From Zoogloea sp041911615 (GTDB taxonomy: Bacteria > Pseudomonadota > Gammaproteobacteria > Burkholderiales > Rhodocyclaceae): a stretch of DNA of 64,000 nt. The stretch's first letter is position 1; each line of letters begins with the position of its first letter. A program made the translations under genes and the position numbers. This document shows positions 50,420-60,051 of the stretch, piece by piece. The stretch spans positions 44,612 to 108,611 of the forward strand of contig NZ_JAYROR010000037.1 in NCBI RefSeq assembly GCF_041911615.1, in the 5' to 3' direction. Under the pieces are notes generated by a model. The model did not search any database, had not been told where the DNA came from, and was given only the letters and a program-made list of their open reading frames with translations.

Positions 50420-51534
50420 AATACGAACTCCTCGCCACCGACGGCGGCGCCCGCCGGGGCCGCCTCACCCTCAACCACGGCACCGTCGACACCCCCGCCT
50501 TCATGCCGGTGGGCACCTACGGCTCGGTCAAGGGTATCTCGCCGCAGGACCTGCGCGACATCGGCGCCCAGATCTGCCTCGGCAACACCTTCCACCTGTG
50601 GCTGCGCCCGGGCCTCGAGGTGATGGAAGCCTTCGGCGGCCTGCACCAGTTCATGGCCTGGGACGGCCCGATCCTCACCGACTCCGGCGGCTTCCAGGTC
50701 TTCTCGCTGGGCGCGCTGCGCAAGATCACCGAGGAAGGTGTGCGCTTCAGCTCGCCGGTCAATGGCGACAAGCTTTTCCTCACCCCCGAGGAATCCATGC
50801 GCATCCAGAAGGTGCTCAACTCCGACGTGGTGATGATCTTCGACGAGTGCACGCCCTACCCCGCCACCGTCACCGAGGCCGCCGATTCCATGCGCCTGTC
50901 GCAGCGCTGGGCGCGCCGCTCGCGGGACGAGTTCGACCGCCTCGAGAACAACAACGCCCTCTTCGGCATCGTCCAGGGTGGCATGTTTGAAAACCTGCGC
51001 GACGAATCGCTGGCCGGGCTCGAGGAGATCGGCTTCCACGGCTACGCCATCGGCGGGCTGTCGGTGGGCGAGCCCAAGGACGACATGCAGCGCATCCTCC
51101 ACCACACCGCGCCGCGCCTGCCCAAAGAAAAACCCCGCTACCTGATGGGCGTCGGCACGCCGGAGGACATTGTCTTCGCGGTGCAGGCCGGCATCGACAT
51201 GTTCGACTGCGTGATGCCCACCCGCAACGCCCGCAACGGCTGGCTGTTCACCCGCCACGGCGACGTGAAGATCCGCAACGCCCGCCACAAGTCCGACACC
51301 CGCCCGCTCGACGAAACCTGCGACTGCTACACCTGCCGCAACTTCTCGCGGGGCTACCTGCACCACCTCAACCGCCTCAACGAAATCCTCGGTGCCCGAC
51401 TCGCCACCATCCACAACCTGCACTACTACCAGCAGCTGATGCGCGAGCTGCGCGACGCCATCGCCAGCGGCACCCTCGCCGACTACGTCGCCCGCTTCCA
51501 CCGCGAGCGTGCCGGCGAAGGCGGCGACAAGTAA
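50416..51534 (+). CDS. tgt: Queuine/preQ1 tRNA-guanine transglycosylase
   Basis: A 372-residue TIM-barrel enzyme that replaces guanine-34 with preQ1 in tRNAs for Asp, Asn, His and Tyr. Motifs: GGARRGRLTLNHGTVDTPAF, ILTDSGGFQVFSLG with the general-base Asp, the nucleophile in MFDCVMPTRNARNG, and the zinc site CDCYTC plus HHLN. The start overlaps the queA stop (ATGA). Unlike many Proteobacteria, yajC-secDF does not follow; ribF does. Confidence 0.97.
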   Translation: MKYELLATDGGARRGRLTLNHGTVDTPAFMPVGTYGSVKGISPQDLRDIGAQICLGNTFHLWLRPGLEVMEAFGGLHQFMAWDGPILTDSGGFQVFSLGALRKITEEGVRFSSPVNGDKLFLTPEESMRIQKVLNSDVVMIFDECTPYPATVTEAADSMRLSQRWARRSRDEFDRLENNNALFGIVQGGMFENLRDESLAGLEEIGFHGYAIGGLSVGEPKDDMQRILHHTAPRLPKEKPRYLMGVGTPEDIVFAVQAGIDMFDCVMPTRNARNGWLFTRHGDVKIRNARHKSDTRPLDETCDCYTCRNFSRGYLHHLNRLNEILGARLATIHNLHYYQQLMRELRDAIASGTLADYVARFHRERAGEGGDK

Positions 51535-51556
51535 GCGTCATGTAAGGGCGGGCTGC

Positions 51557-51585
51557 TTCGCCCGCCGACACCTTGCCGCTATAAT
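51557..51585 (+). promoter_or_regulatory. Promoter of the ribF-ileS-lspA-slpA-ispH run
   Basis: A perfect -10 TATAAT (51580-51585) with a weak -35 TTCGCC 17 bases upstream. A GGCGGGC/GCCCGCC hairpin (51547-51566) overlaps the -35 and may end the tgt transcript. ribF starts 24 bases after the -10. Confidence 0.5.
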
Positions 51586-51609
51586 TGCGCCTTTTCCCCG
51601 CATCCGCCC

Positions 51610-52542
51610 ATGCAGGTCTTCCGAGGAATCCCCGAGCGTGCCGAACACGGCTGCGTGCTCACCATCGGCAATTTCGATGGCGTGCATCGCGGCCATCAGG
51701 CCTTGCTGGCAAAGCTCACGGCAAAGTCCCGGGCCACCGGCCTGCCCTCCGGCGTGCTCACCTTCGAGCCGCACCCGCGCGAATACTTCGCCCACGAGAA
51801 TCGCCCCCGGCGGCTCACCTCGCTGCGCGAGAAAATCCTGCTCCTCGAAGCCCAGGGCGTCGACCGGCTCTACATCGCGCGCTTCAACCAGAAGCTCGCG
51901 GAGCTCACCCCCGAAGCCTTCATCGACGAAATGCTGATTCGCGGCCTGGGCGTCCGCCATCTGCTGATCGGCGACGATTTCTGTTTCGGCAAGGGCCGCA
52001 AGGGCAACTTCGAGATGCTCAAGGCGGTCGGCGACGATGTCGGTTTTCAGGTCGAAGCCATGCACACCGTCGTCCACGAAGGCGAGCGCGTCTCCAGCTC
52101 CGCCGTGCGCGCAGCGCTCGCCGAGGGTGACATGCCCCACGCCGCGCGTCTGCTCGGGCGCCCCTACAGCATGAGCGGGCGCGTCCTGCACGGCGACAAG
52201 ATCGGCCGCACCATCGGTTTTCCCACCGCCAACATCCAGCTCAAGCACCGCAGCCCGCCGCTGATGGGCATCTACACCGTCAGCGTCGACGGCCTCGCCG
52301 ACAAACCGTGGCCCGGCGTCGCCAGTGTCGGCGTCCGCCCCACCATCAACGACGCCGGCCGGCCCAGCCTCGAAGTGCACCTCTTCGACTGGAACGCCGA
52401 CTGCTACGACGCCCACCTGCGCGTCAATTTCCTGCGCAAGCAGCGTGACGAGGTGCGCTACGACAGCCTCGACGCCCTCACCGCCCAGATCGCCCGCGAC
52501 GCCGACGAGGCGCGCGCCTATTTCGCCCAGAATCCTCTCTGA
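51610..52542 (+). CDS. ribF: Bifunctional riboflavin kinase / FAD synthetase
   Basis: A 310-residue enzyme that makes FMN and FAD. The N-terminal FAD synthetase (nucleotidyltransferase) part has TIGNFDGVHRGHQALL, FEPHPREYF and VSSSAVRAALAEGD. The C-terminal riboflavin kinase part has GRVLHGDKIGRTIGFPTAN, VGVRPTIND and LEVHLFDWNADCYD. It precedes ileS and lspA as in many Proteobacteria. Confidence 0.97.
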   Translation: MQVFRGIPERAEHGCVLTIGNFDGVHRGHQALLAKLTAKSRATGLPSGVLTFEPHPREYFAHENRPRRLTSLREKILLLEAQGVDRLYIARFNQKLAELTPEAFIDEMLIRGLGVRHLLIGDDFCFGKGRKGNFEMLKAVGDDVGFQVEAMHTVVHEGERVSSSAVRAALAEGDMPHAARLLGRPYSMSGRVLHGDKIGRTIGFPTANIQLKHRSPPLMGIYTVSVDGLADKPWPGVASVGVRPTINDAGRPSLEVHLFDWNADCYDAHLRVNFLRKQRDEVRYDSLDALTAQIARDADEARAYFAQNPL

Positions 52543-52564
52543 ATTCCACAGGCCGCAACGAACC

Positions 52565-55369
52565 ATGTCCCAGAAGCGCAACGACCTCAACCTGCCCGAC
52601 ACTCCCTTCCCCATGCGGGGCGACCTCGCCAAGCGCGAGCCGGGCTGGATCGCCGACTGGCAGCAACGCAAGCTCTACCAGAAGATCCGCAAGGCCTCGG
52701 CCGGCCGGCCCAAGTTCATCCTGCACGACGGCCCCCCGTACGCCAACGGCCACCTTCACCTGGGCCACGCGCTGAACAAGATCCTCAAGGACATCATCGT
52801 TCGCTCCAAGACCCTCGCCGGCTTCGACGCCCCCTACGTCCCCGGCTGGGACTGCCATGGCCTGCCCATCGAGCACAAGATCGAAGTCACCCACGGCAAG
52901 AACCTGCCCGCCGACAAGGTGCGTGAGCTGTGCCGCGCCTACGCCGCCGAACAGGTCGAAGTGCAGAAGAAGGAATTCATCCGCCTGGGCGTGCTGGGCG
53001 ACTGGGACAACCCCTACCTCACCATGAACTTCGCCAACGAGGCCGGCGAGATCCGCGCCCTGGCCGAGATGGTCAAGCAGGGCTACGTGTTCAAGGGCCT
53101 CAAGCCGGTCAACTGGTGTTTCGACTGCGGTTCCGCCCTGGCCGAAGCCGAGGTCGAATACGCCGACAAGAAATCGCCCACCATCGACGTGGCCTTCCCG
53201 ATCAGCGACACCGACGCCCCCCGGCTCGCCGCCGCCTTCGGCCTGGCGGCCCTGCCCAAGCCCGCCTGCGCAGTGATCTGGACCACCACGCCCTGGACGA
53301 TTCCCGCCAACCAGGCGCTCAACATTCATCCCGAACACGAATACGCTCTGGTGGACGTCGGCGACCGGCTGCTCGTGCTGGCCAAAGAACTCGTCGCCGA
53401 CAGCCTCAAGCGTTACGCGCGCGATGGCGTGGTGATCGCCACCGCCCCCGGCAAGGCCCTCGAGAACCTGCAGTTCCGTCACCCCTTCTTCGATCGCGTC
53501 TCGCCGGTATTCCTGGCCGACTACGTGGGCCTGGATGCCGGCACCGGCATCGTCCACTGCGCCCCGGCCCACGGTGTGGACGACTTCAACGCCTGGCGCG
53601 CCTACGGCCGCGGTAACGACGAGATCATCTCCATCGTCAAGGGCGACGGCGTATACGTGGACGAGCTGCCCTTCTTCGGCGGTCAGTCGATCTGGAAAGC
53701 CAACCAGGCCATCTGCGACAAGCTCGCCGAAGTGGGCAGCCTGCTCTCTCACGGCACCACTACCCACAGCTACATGCACTGCTGGCGTCACAAGACCCCG
53801 GTGATCTACCGCGCCACCGCCCAGTGGTTCGTCGGCATGGACCGCCTGCCCAGCGACGGCAAGTCCCTGCGCGAAAAGGCTCTCGCGGGCGTCGAGGCCA
53901 CCGCCTTCTATCCCGCCTGGGGCAAGCCGCGCCTGCAGTCGATGATCGCCAACCGTCCCGACTGGTGCATCTCGCGTCAGCGCAACTGGGGCGTCCCGAT
54001 TCCCTTCTTCCTCAACAAGGAAACCGGCGAACTGCACCCGCGCACCGTCGAGCTGATGGAAGCCGTTGCCCAGCGCGTCGAGAAGGAAGGCATCGAAGCC
54101 TGGTTCAAGCTCGACGCCACCGAACTCCTCGGCGCCGAAGCCGGCCAGTACGACAAGATCAGCGACACCCTCGACGTCTGGTTCGACTCCGGCACCACCC
54201 ACTGGCACGTGCTGCGCGGCTCCCACAACGACGGCCACGCCACCGGTCCGCGCGCCGATCTCTACCTGGAAGGCTCCGATCAGCACCGCGGCTGGTTCCA
54301 CTCGTCCCTGCTCACCGGCGCCGCCATCGACGGCCATCCGCCCTACAAGGCCCTGCTCACCCACGGCTTCACCGTCGATCAGCAAGGCCGCAAGATGAGC
54401 AAGTCCCTCGGCAACACCATCCTGCCGCAGGAAGTCACCGACAAGATGGGCGCCGAGATCCTGCGCCTGTGGGTCGCCGCCACCGACTACTCGGGCGAGC
54501 TGGCGATGTCGAAGGAAATCCTCGCCCGCGTCGTCGAATCCTACCGCCGCATCCGCAACACCCTGCGCTTCCTGCTCGCCAACGTGGCCGACTTCGACGC
54601 CGGGAAGGATCTCCTGCCGGTCGACCAATGGTTCGAGATCGACCGCTACGCCCTCGCCCTGACCCGCCAGATGCAGGCCCAGGCCGAAGCCGACTACGCC
54701 CGCTTCGAGTTCCACCGGGTGGTCCAGGCACTGCAGACCTTCTGCTCCGAAGACCTCGGCGGCTTCTGGCTCGACGTCCTCAAGGACCGCCTCTACACCA
54801 CCAAAGCCGACTCCATCGCCCGCCGCTCGGCCCAGAGCGCCCTGTGGCACGTGCTCCAGTCGATCACCCGCCTGATGGCCCCGATCCTCTCCTTCACCGC
54901 CGAGGAAATCTGGCAGATCGTCGGTGGCAACGCCGACGACAGCGTGATGCTGCACACTTTCTACAAGGCGCCGGCCCAGGACGGCGAAGCGGTTCTGCTC
55001 GACAAGTGGAACCTCATCCGCGCGATCCGCGCCGACGTCATGAAGGAAATCGAGAACGTCCGCACCGCCGGCCAGGTAGGCTCGTCCCTCCAGGCCGACG
55101 TGCAGATCCGCGCCGCCGGCGGTCGTCACGACGTGCTCGCCAGCCTGGGCGACGACCTGCGCTTCGTGCTGATCTGCTCCGCGGCCAGCGTGGTCAAGGC
55201 CGCCGACGAAGCCGCCGAGGCCATCGTCGTCACCCCCTCGACCCACGCCAAGTGCGACCGCTGCTGGCACTACCGTGCCGACGTCGGCCACGACCCGGCC
55301 CATCCGGAACTTTGCGGCCGTTGCACGTCCAACCTGTACGGCGAGGGCGAAGCCCGCTCCGCCGCCTGA
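52565..55369 (+). CDS. ileS: Isoleucine-tRNA ligase
   Basis: A 934-residue class I synthetase. The HIGH-type motif lies in PPYANGHLHLGHALN (57-70) and KMSKS at 610-614. The editing domain lies between them (TTTPWTIPANQAL). A C-terminal zinc finger CDRCWHYR ... CGRC closes the protein, as in bacterial type 1 IleRS. The start at 52565 fits the family N-terminus; the frame continues upstream inside ribF and is not used. Confidence 0.98.
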   Translation: MSQKRNDLNLPDTPFPMRGDLAKREPGWIADWQQRKLYQKIRKASAGRPKFILHDGPPYANGHLHLGHALNKILKDIIVRSKTLAGFDAPYVPGWDCHGLPIEHKIEVTHGKNLPADKVRELCRAYAAEQVEVQKKEFIRLGVLGDWDNPYLTMNFANEAGEIRALAEMVKQGYVFKGLKPVNWCFDCGSALAEAEVEYADKKSPTIDVAFPISDTDAPRLAAAFGLAALPKPACAVIWTTTPWTIPANQALNIHPEHEYALVDVGDRLLVLAKELVADSLKRYARDGVVIATAPGKALENLQFRHPFFDRVSPVFLADYVGLDAGTGIVHCAPAHGVDDFNAWRAYGRGNDEIISIVKGDGVYVDELPFFGGQSIWKANQAICDKLAEVGSLLSHGTTTHSYMHCWRHKTPVIYRATAQWFVGMDRLPSDGKSLREKALAGVEATAFYPAWGKPRLQSMIANRPDWCISRQRNWGVPIPFFLNKETGELHPRTVELMEAVAQRVEKEGIEAWFKLDATELLGAEAGQYDKISDTLDVWFDSGTTHWHVLRGSHNDGHATGPRADLYLEGSDQHRGWFHSSLLTGAAIDGHPPYKALLTHGFTVDQQGRKMSKSLGNTILPQEVTDKMGAEILRLWVAATDYSGELAMSKEILARVVESYRRIRNTLRFLLANVADFDAGKDLLPVDQWFEIDRYALALTRQMQAQAEADYARFEFHRVVQALQTFCSEDLGGFWLDVLKDRLYTTKADSIARRSAQSALWHVLQSITRLMAPILSFTAEEIWQIVGGNADDSVMLHTFYKAPAQDGEAVLLDKWNLIRAIRADVMKEIENVRTAGQVGSSLQADVQIRAAGGRHDVLASLGDDLRFVLICSAASVVKAADEAAEAIVVTPSTHAKCDRCWHYRADVGHDPAHPELCGRCTSNLYGEGEARSAA

Positions 55370-55395
55370 CCCCGCCTCGCACAGGAGCCTCGCCC

Positions 55396-55890
55396 TTGAA
55401 ACTACGCCTCGGCAACTGGATCGGCCTGTCGGCCATCGTCGTACTGGTCGACCAGTGGACCAAGCACCTCGTGCGCGGCGCGCTGCGCAACGGTGAGGTG
55501 ATCCGCGTCACCGACTGGTTCGATCTCGTCCTGGCCTTCAACCCGGGTGCCGCCTTCAGCTTCCTGGCCGACCAGGCCGGCTGGCAGCGCTGGTTCTTCG
55601 TCGCGCTGGCCGCCGGCATCTGCGGCTGGCTGCTGCGCCTGCTGGCCCGCCATCAGCACGAGTTCGTCCAGCCGCTGGCTTTCTCGCTGATCATCGGCGG
55701 GGCCGTCGGCAACGTCATCGACCGCTTCGTGTTCGGCGCAGTGGTCGACTTCCTGTCCTTTCACATCGGCCGCTACACCTGGCCGGCCTTCAACGTGGCG
55801 GATTCCGCCATCTGCGTCGGCGTGGTGCTGATGGTCCTCGCCCAGCTCCTCGAACACCGCCACGCCCCCGCCCAAGAGAAACTCTCATGA
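55396..55890 (+). CDS. lspA: Lipoprotein signal peptidase II
   Basis: A 164-residue inner-membrane aspartyl peptidase with four helices that cleaves prolipoprotein signal peptides. Conserved boxes: VVLVDQWTKHLV, LAFNPGAAFSFL, GGAVGNVIDRFVFGAVVDFL with the first catalytic Asp, and FNVADSAICVG with the second. The start is TTG at 55396 with an AGGAG site upstream; no ATG fits the family N-terminus. Four or more lipoproteins in this window would be substrates. It overlaps slpA by 4 bases. Confidence 0.95.
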   Translation: MKLRLGNWIGLSAIVVLVDQWTKHLVRGALRNGEVIRVTDWFDLVLAFNPGAAFSFLADQAGWQRWFFVALAAGICGWLLRLLARHQHEFVQPLAFSLIIGGAVGNVIDRFVFGAVVDFLSFHIGRYTWPAFNVADSAICVGVVLMVLAQLLEHRHAPAQEKLS

Positions 55891-56318
55891 CCCAGATCGT
55901 CCAGCCCGACAGCCTCGTCACCCTGCACTACCGCATCTCCCTCGACAACGGCCAGTCGCTGATCAGCACCTTCGAGACCACGCCCGCCACCATGCAGCTG
56001 GGCCGTGGCGACCTGCTGCCCACCCTCGAGCGCTGCCTCGCCGGCATCTCCGTCGGCGAGCGCCACACCTTCCTGCTCCAGCCCGAAGACGCCTTCGGCA
56101 GCCATCGGGAAGAACTCATCGAAAAAGTCCGCCTCGAAGACTTCCCCGACGGCGCCGCCGTCGAACCGCTGGTCATCATGGAATTCACCGCACCGGACGG
56201 CACCCGCTACCCGGGCCTGATCCGCGAAGTCGGCGACACCCACGCCACCATCGACTTCAACCACCCCCTGGCCGGCAAGGCCATCCGCTTCGAAGTCGAA
56301 GTCATCGGCATCAACTGA
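55887..56318 (+). CDS. slpA: FKBP-type peptidyl-prolyl isomerase, SlpA/FkpB type
   Basis: A 143-residue prolyl isomerase/chaperone. The FKBP domain opens VTLHYRISLDNGQSLISTF. The inserted-flap SlyD-like part has MQLGRGDLLPTLERCLAGIS, GERHTFLLQPEDAFG and the final IDFNHPLAGKAIRFEVEV. It lacks the His-rich tail of SlyD. The order lspA-slpA-ispH is conserved in Proteobacteria. Confidence 0.93.
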   Translation: MTQIVQPDSLVTLHYRISLDNGQSLISTFETTPATMQLGRGDLLPTLERCLAGISVGERHTFLLQPEDAFGSHREELIEKVRLEDFPDGAAVEPLVIMEFTAPDGTRYPGLIREVGDTHATIDFNHPLAGKAIRFEVEVIGIN

Positions 56319-56335
56319 GCCGCCCGAGGAGCCCC

Positions 56336-57268
56336 ATGGAAGTCCTGCTCGCCAATCCCCGCGGTTTCTGCGCTGGCGTCGAACGCGCCATCGAGATCGT
56401 CGAACGCGCCCTGGCCCAGTTCGGCGCCCCGATCTACGTCCGCCACGAAGTCGTGCATAACCGCTTCGTCGTCGAAGGCCTGCGCGCCAAGGGCGCCATC
56501 TTCATCGAAGACCTCGCCGACGTTCCCGCCGGCAACACCGTCATCTTCAGCGCCCACGGCGTGCCCCAGTCCGTGCGCAGCGAAGCCGAAGCGCGCGGCC
56601 TGCGCGTGTTCGACGCCACCTGCCCGCTGGTCACCAAGGTGCACCTCGAAGTCGCCCGCATGCGCGACCAGGGCCGCGAGCTGATCATGATCGGCCACAA
56701 GGGCCACCCCGAGGTGGAAGGCACCATGGGTCAGATCAAGGACGGCATCTATCTCGTCGAAGACGCCGCCGATGTGGCCGGGCTGCAGGTCAACAACCCC
56801 GACATGCTCGCCTACGTCACCCAGACCACCCTGTCGGTGGACGACGCCGGCGCCATCGTCGCCGCCCTGCGCGAGCGCTTTCCGAACATCGTCGGCCCCA
56901 AGAAGGACGACATCTGCTACGCCACCCAGAACCGCCAGGATGCAGTCAAGTTCATGGCGCCCCAGTCCGATCTGGTACTGGTGGTCGGCTCGGTGAACAG
57001 CTCCAACTCCAACCGCCTGCGTGAAGTGGCCGAGCTGCTGCAGGTGCCCGCTTACCTCATCGACGACGCCGACGCCATCGACCCCGCCTGGATCGCCGGC
57101 AAGCAGCGCGTCGGCGTCACCGCCGGAGCCTCGGCGCCCGAGGTGCTGGTCGAATCGGTGATTGCGCGCCTCAAGGCGCTCGGCGCGGCGAGCGTGCGGC
57201 CGCTCGAAGGCGTGCCCGAGAAGATCACCTTTCCGCTGCCCAAGGAACTCCAGGCCCCCGCGGCCTGA
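56336..57268 (+). CDS. ispH: 4-Hydroxy-3-methylbut-2-enyl diphosphate reductase
   Basis: A 310-residue iron-sulfur enzyme, the last step of the MEP isoprenoid pathway, giving IPP and DMAPP. The three cluster cysteines are in NPRGFCAGVERAIEIV, DATCPLVTKVH and DDICYATQNRQ. Other motifs: YVRHEVVHNRFVV, IFSAHGVPQSVR and VGSVNSSNSNRL, with SAGASAPE-like VTAGASAPEVLV at the end. Confidence 0.97.
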   Translation: MEVLLANPRGFCAGVERAIEIVERALAQFGAPIYVRHEVVHNRFVVEGLRAKGAIFIEDLADVPAGNTVIFSAHGVPQSVRSEAEARGLRVFDATCPLVTKVHLEVARMRDQGRELIMIGHKGHPEVEGTMGQIKDGIYLVEDAADVAGLQVNNPDMLAYVTQTTLSVDDAGAIVAALRERFPNIVGPKKDDICYATQNRQDAVKFMAPQSDLVLVVGSVNSSNSNRLREVAELLQVPAYLIDDADAIDPAWIAGKQRVGVTAGASAPEVLVESVIARLKALGAASVRPLEGVPEKITFPLPKELQAPAA

Positions 57269-57315
57269 CCCCGCGGCCGCCCGCCGGCGGCCGCCCTTCC
57301 CATTCGGGAGTCACC

Positions 57316-57630
57316 ATGCCCTATGTTCAACGCGATGCCGCTGGTCAGGTCGTCGCAATCTTCGCCCAGCCCGGCCCCGGCCACGACGAGCCGCTCCCGG
57401 CGGGTCACCCCGATCTTGCCGCCCTCGCCGGCGACGGCAGCGACTTCGCCCGCCTCGACGCCGACCTGATCCGTGTCATCGAGGACGTCGTCGACGTGCT
57501 CATCGACCGTGGCCTGCTGCGCCTCACCGATCTGCCGCCCGACGCACAGCGCAAGCTCCTGGCCCGCAAGGGCGCGCGGGCCCGGCTGCGCCAGGGCCTC
57601 AACCTCCTCGGGCCGGACGACGTGATCTGA
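57316..57630 (+). CDS. Small conserved protein (tryptophan synthase beta-like family)
   Basis: A 104-residue soluble protein with the opening MPYVQRDAAGQVVAIFAQP and the central DADLIRVIEDVVDVLIDRGLL helix. This pattern matches a small protein family often labelled tryptophan synthase subunit beta-like; it has no catalytic residues of that enzyme and its role is unknown. It is monocistronic or read through from ispH (47-base gap) and is followed by a hairpin terminator. Confidence 0.8.
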   Translation: MPYVQRDAAGQVVAIFAQPGPGHDEPLPAGHPDLAALAGDGSDFARLDADLIRVIEDVVDVLIDRGLLRLTDLPPDAQRKLLARKGARARLRQGLNLLGPDDVI

Positions 57631-57633
57631 CCC

Positions 57634-57673
57634 GGCATGTCCGGCCTTCGCCGGACATGCCATCTTACTTTTT
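57634..57673 (+). terminator. Terminator after the small conserved gene
   Basis: Perfect stem GGCATGTCCGG / CCGGACATGCC around CCTTCG, followed by a T-rich stretch, 3 bases after the stop. It separates the ileS-ispH run from the type I secretion genes. Confidence 0.8.
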
Positions 57674-57842
57674 CGCCCACCCCGGCCATCCCGTTCGACT
57701 GCGGCATGCGCCTGAAGGCTCAAGTTCCCCCGGTCTCGCCCGTAATCCCTACAATCCGGACGTTCGCCGGCTCGCCGGCGGTTTTCACCGGGCCTGGCAT
57801 GTCGCCAGCCGGGACGAGAGACGACCACCCAAGATTGTGCCG

Positions 57843-60047
57843 ATGACCGACGCCGCGCCCTCCTCCCCCCCCGCCCCCAAAGCCAATGGCCCCGTACCAC
57901 TGGACGCCCAATGGCATCCGGGCGAAGCCGCCACCCACGAAGACCCGCTCCTCGATGCGCTGGTCATCCTCACCCAGCTCCACGGCAACCCCTTCACCGG
58001 GGCTGCCCTTGCCGCCGGCCTGCCGCTGGTGGACAACCGCCTGACGCCGTCGCTGCTGCCCCGCGCCGCCGCCCGCGCCGGACTCACCGCACGCATCGTG
58101 CGCAAGCCCGTCGACGCGATCAATCCGGCCCTGCTACCGGCGATCCTGCTGCTCCACGACCGCCGCGCCTGCATCCTGCTCGAACGCCTGCCCGACGGCC
58201 GCGCCCGGGTGCGTTTCCCCGAAGCCGGCGAATCGGCCGACATCCTGGGCGCCGACGAACTCGCCGCGCTGTACACCGGCCTCGCCTGCTTCGTGCGGCC
58301 GCGCTTCCGCTTCGAAGCCCGCGCTCCGCAGGTCAAGGCCGTGCGCGCCAGCCACTGGTTCTGGGGCACGGTCTTCGAAAACTGGCGCCTCTACCGCGAC
58401 ACCCTGTTCGCCGCGCTGGTGGTCAATCTCTTCGCGCTGGCCATCCCGATGTTCTCGATGACGGTCTACGACCGCGTCGTGCCCAACCACGCGGTCGAAA
58501 CCCTGTGGGTGCTGGCCGTCGGGGCGATCCTCGTGCTCGGCTTCGATTTCATGCTGCGCACCCTGCGCGCCTACATCGTCGACACCGCCGGCAAGCGCAT
58601 CGACGTCCAGCTCTCGGCGCGCATCATGGAACGGGTGCTGGGCCTGCGCATGGATGCCCGGCCGGCCTCGGTCGGCTCCTTCGCCGCCAACCTGCGGGCC
58701 TTCGAGGGCGTGCGCGACTTCATCGCCTCGGCCACCGTCACAACCCTGATCGACCTGCCCTTCGTGCTGCTCTTCCTGGTCGTGATGGTGTGGATCTCCC
58801 CGTGGCTGCTGCTGCCGCCGCTGGTGGGCATGCTGCTGGTGCTGTTCGTCACCCTGGTCTCCCAGGACAAGATGCACGAACTCACCGAAACCACCTATCG
58901 CGCCAGCGCCCAGCGCAATGCCACCCTGGTCGAAAGCCTCGTCGGCCTCGAAACGCTCAAGACCCTCGGCGCCGAAAGCAGCGTGCAGCGTCAGTGGGAA
59001 CGCGCCACCCTCTTCATCGCGCAGATCGGCGGCCGGCTCAAGCTCCTGTCGGCGGGCACCGTCAATTTCGCGCAGCTCATGCAGCAGCTAGTCAACATCG
59101 CCGTCATCATCGTCGGCGTCTATGAGCTCTCGGAAGGCAACATGACTATGGGCGGCATCATCGCCGCCTCGATGCTCTCCGGCCGCGCGATGGCGCCGCT
59201 GGGCCAGGTAGCCGGCCTGATGATGCAATACCAGAACGCCCGCACCTCGCTGACCTCCGTCGGCACCCACATGAACCTGCCGGTCGAACGCCCCGAGGGC
59301 GCCAGCTTCGTCCATCGCCCCAGCTTCAGCGGCGAGATCGAGTTCAAGGACGTCAGCTTCTGCTACCCCGGACGCGACCAGGCGGTGCTCAAGAAAGTCA
59401 GCTTCCGCCTCAGGGCGGGGGAGAAGGTCGGCATCATCGGCCGCATCGGCTCCGGCAAGACAACCATCGAAAAGCTCGTCCTCGGCCTCTACCAGCCCAC
59501 CGAGGGCGCCGTGCTGATCGACGGCATCGACTCGCGCCAGATCGATCCCGCCGAGCTGCGCCGCTCCATCGGCTTCGTGCCCCAGGACGTCACGCTCTTC
59601 TACGGCACCCTCAAGCAGAACATCGCCATGGGCGCCCCCTTCGCCGACGACAGCGCGATCATCGCGGCGGCCGATCTCGCCGGCGTGCGCGAATTTGCCA
59701 ACACCCACCCCGAGGGCTTCGAAATGCCCATCGGCGAGCGCGGCGAATCGCTCTCCGGCGGCCAGCGCCAGGCTGTCGCCATTGCCCGCGCAGTGCTCAA
59801 CGACCCGCCAGTACTGCTCCTCGACGAGCCGTCCAGCAGCATGGACCACCAGAGCGAGGAAGGCCTCAAGCAGCGCCTGCGTCGCTTTGCCGACGGCAAG
59901 ACGATCATTCTCGTTACCCACCGCACCTCGCTGCTCGATCTGGTGGACCGCCTGATCGTCCTCGACCAGGGGCAGATCGTCGCCGACGGACCCAAGGCCC
60001 AGGTGGTCGAAGCCCTCCAGCAGGGCCGCATCGGACGGGCGGGGTAA
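57843..60047 (+). CDS. Type I secretion system permease/ATPase (LapB-like)
   Basis: A 734-residue ABC exporter. The N-terminal 130 residues form a C39-like domain without a catalytic Cys (DPLLDALVILTQLHGNPF in place of the peptidase start), as in adhesin and RTX exporters. Six membrane helices follow (about 160-420). The ATPase has Walker A GRIGSGKTT (533-541), signature LSGGQ (637-641) and Walker B VLLLDEPSSSMD. It exports the giant adhesin encoded downstream together with the adaptor protein. A TACAAT -10-like hexamer at 57750 may be part of its promoter. The TolC-type outer-membrane partner is not in the window. Confidence 0.95.
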   Translation: MTDAAPSSPPAPKANGPVPLDAQWHPGEAATHEDPLLDALVILTQLHGNPFTGAALAAGLPLVDNRLTPSLLPRAAARAGLTARIVRKPVDAINPALLPAILLLHDRRACILLERLPDGRARVRFPEAGESADILGADELAALYTGLACFVRPRFRFEARAPQVKAVRASHWFWGTVFENWRLYRDTLFAALVVNLFALAIPMFSMTVYDRVVPNHAVETLWVLAVGAILVLGFDFMLRTLRAYIVDTAGKRIDVQLSARIMERVLGLRMDARPASVGSFAANLRAFEGVRDFIASATVTTLIDLPFVLLFLVVMVWISPWLLLPPLVGMLLVLFVTLVSQDKMHELTETTYRASAQRNATLVESLVGLETLKTLGAESSVQRQWERATLFIAQIGGRLKLLSAGTVNFAQLMQQLVNIAVIIVGVYELSEGNMTMGGIIAASMLSGRAMAPLGQVAGLMMQYQNARTSLTSVGTHMNLPVERPEGASFVHRPSFSGEIEFKDVSFCYPGRDQAVLKKVSFRLRAGEKVGIIGRIGSGKTTIEKLVLGLYQPTEGAVLIDGIDSRQIDPAELRRSIGFVPQDVTLFYGTLKQNIAMGAPFADDSAIIAAADLAGVREFANTHPEGFEMPIGERGESLSGGQRQAVAIARAVLNDPPVLLLDEPSSSMDHQSEEGLKQRLRRFADGKTIILVTHRTSLLDLVDRLIVLDQGQIVADGPKAQVVEALQQGRIGRAG

Positions 60048-60051
60048 GACC

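Noticed and set aside
52478..55303. A 941-codon open frame antisense to ileS
   Set aside because: The sense strand encodes a full isoleucyl-tRNA synthetase with HIGH and KMSKS motifs; the antisense frame is a composition artefact.
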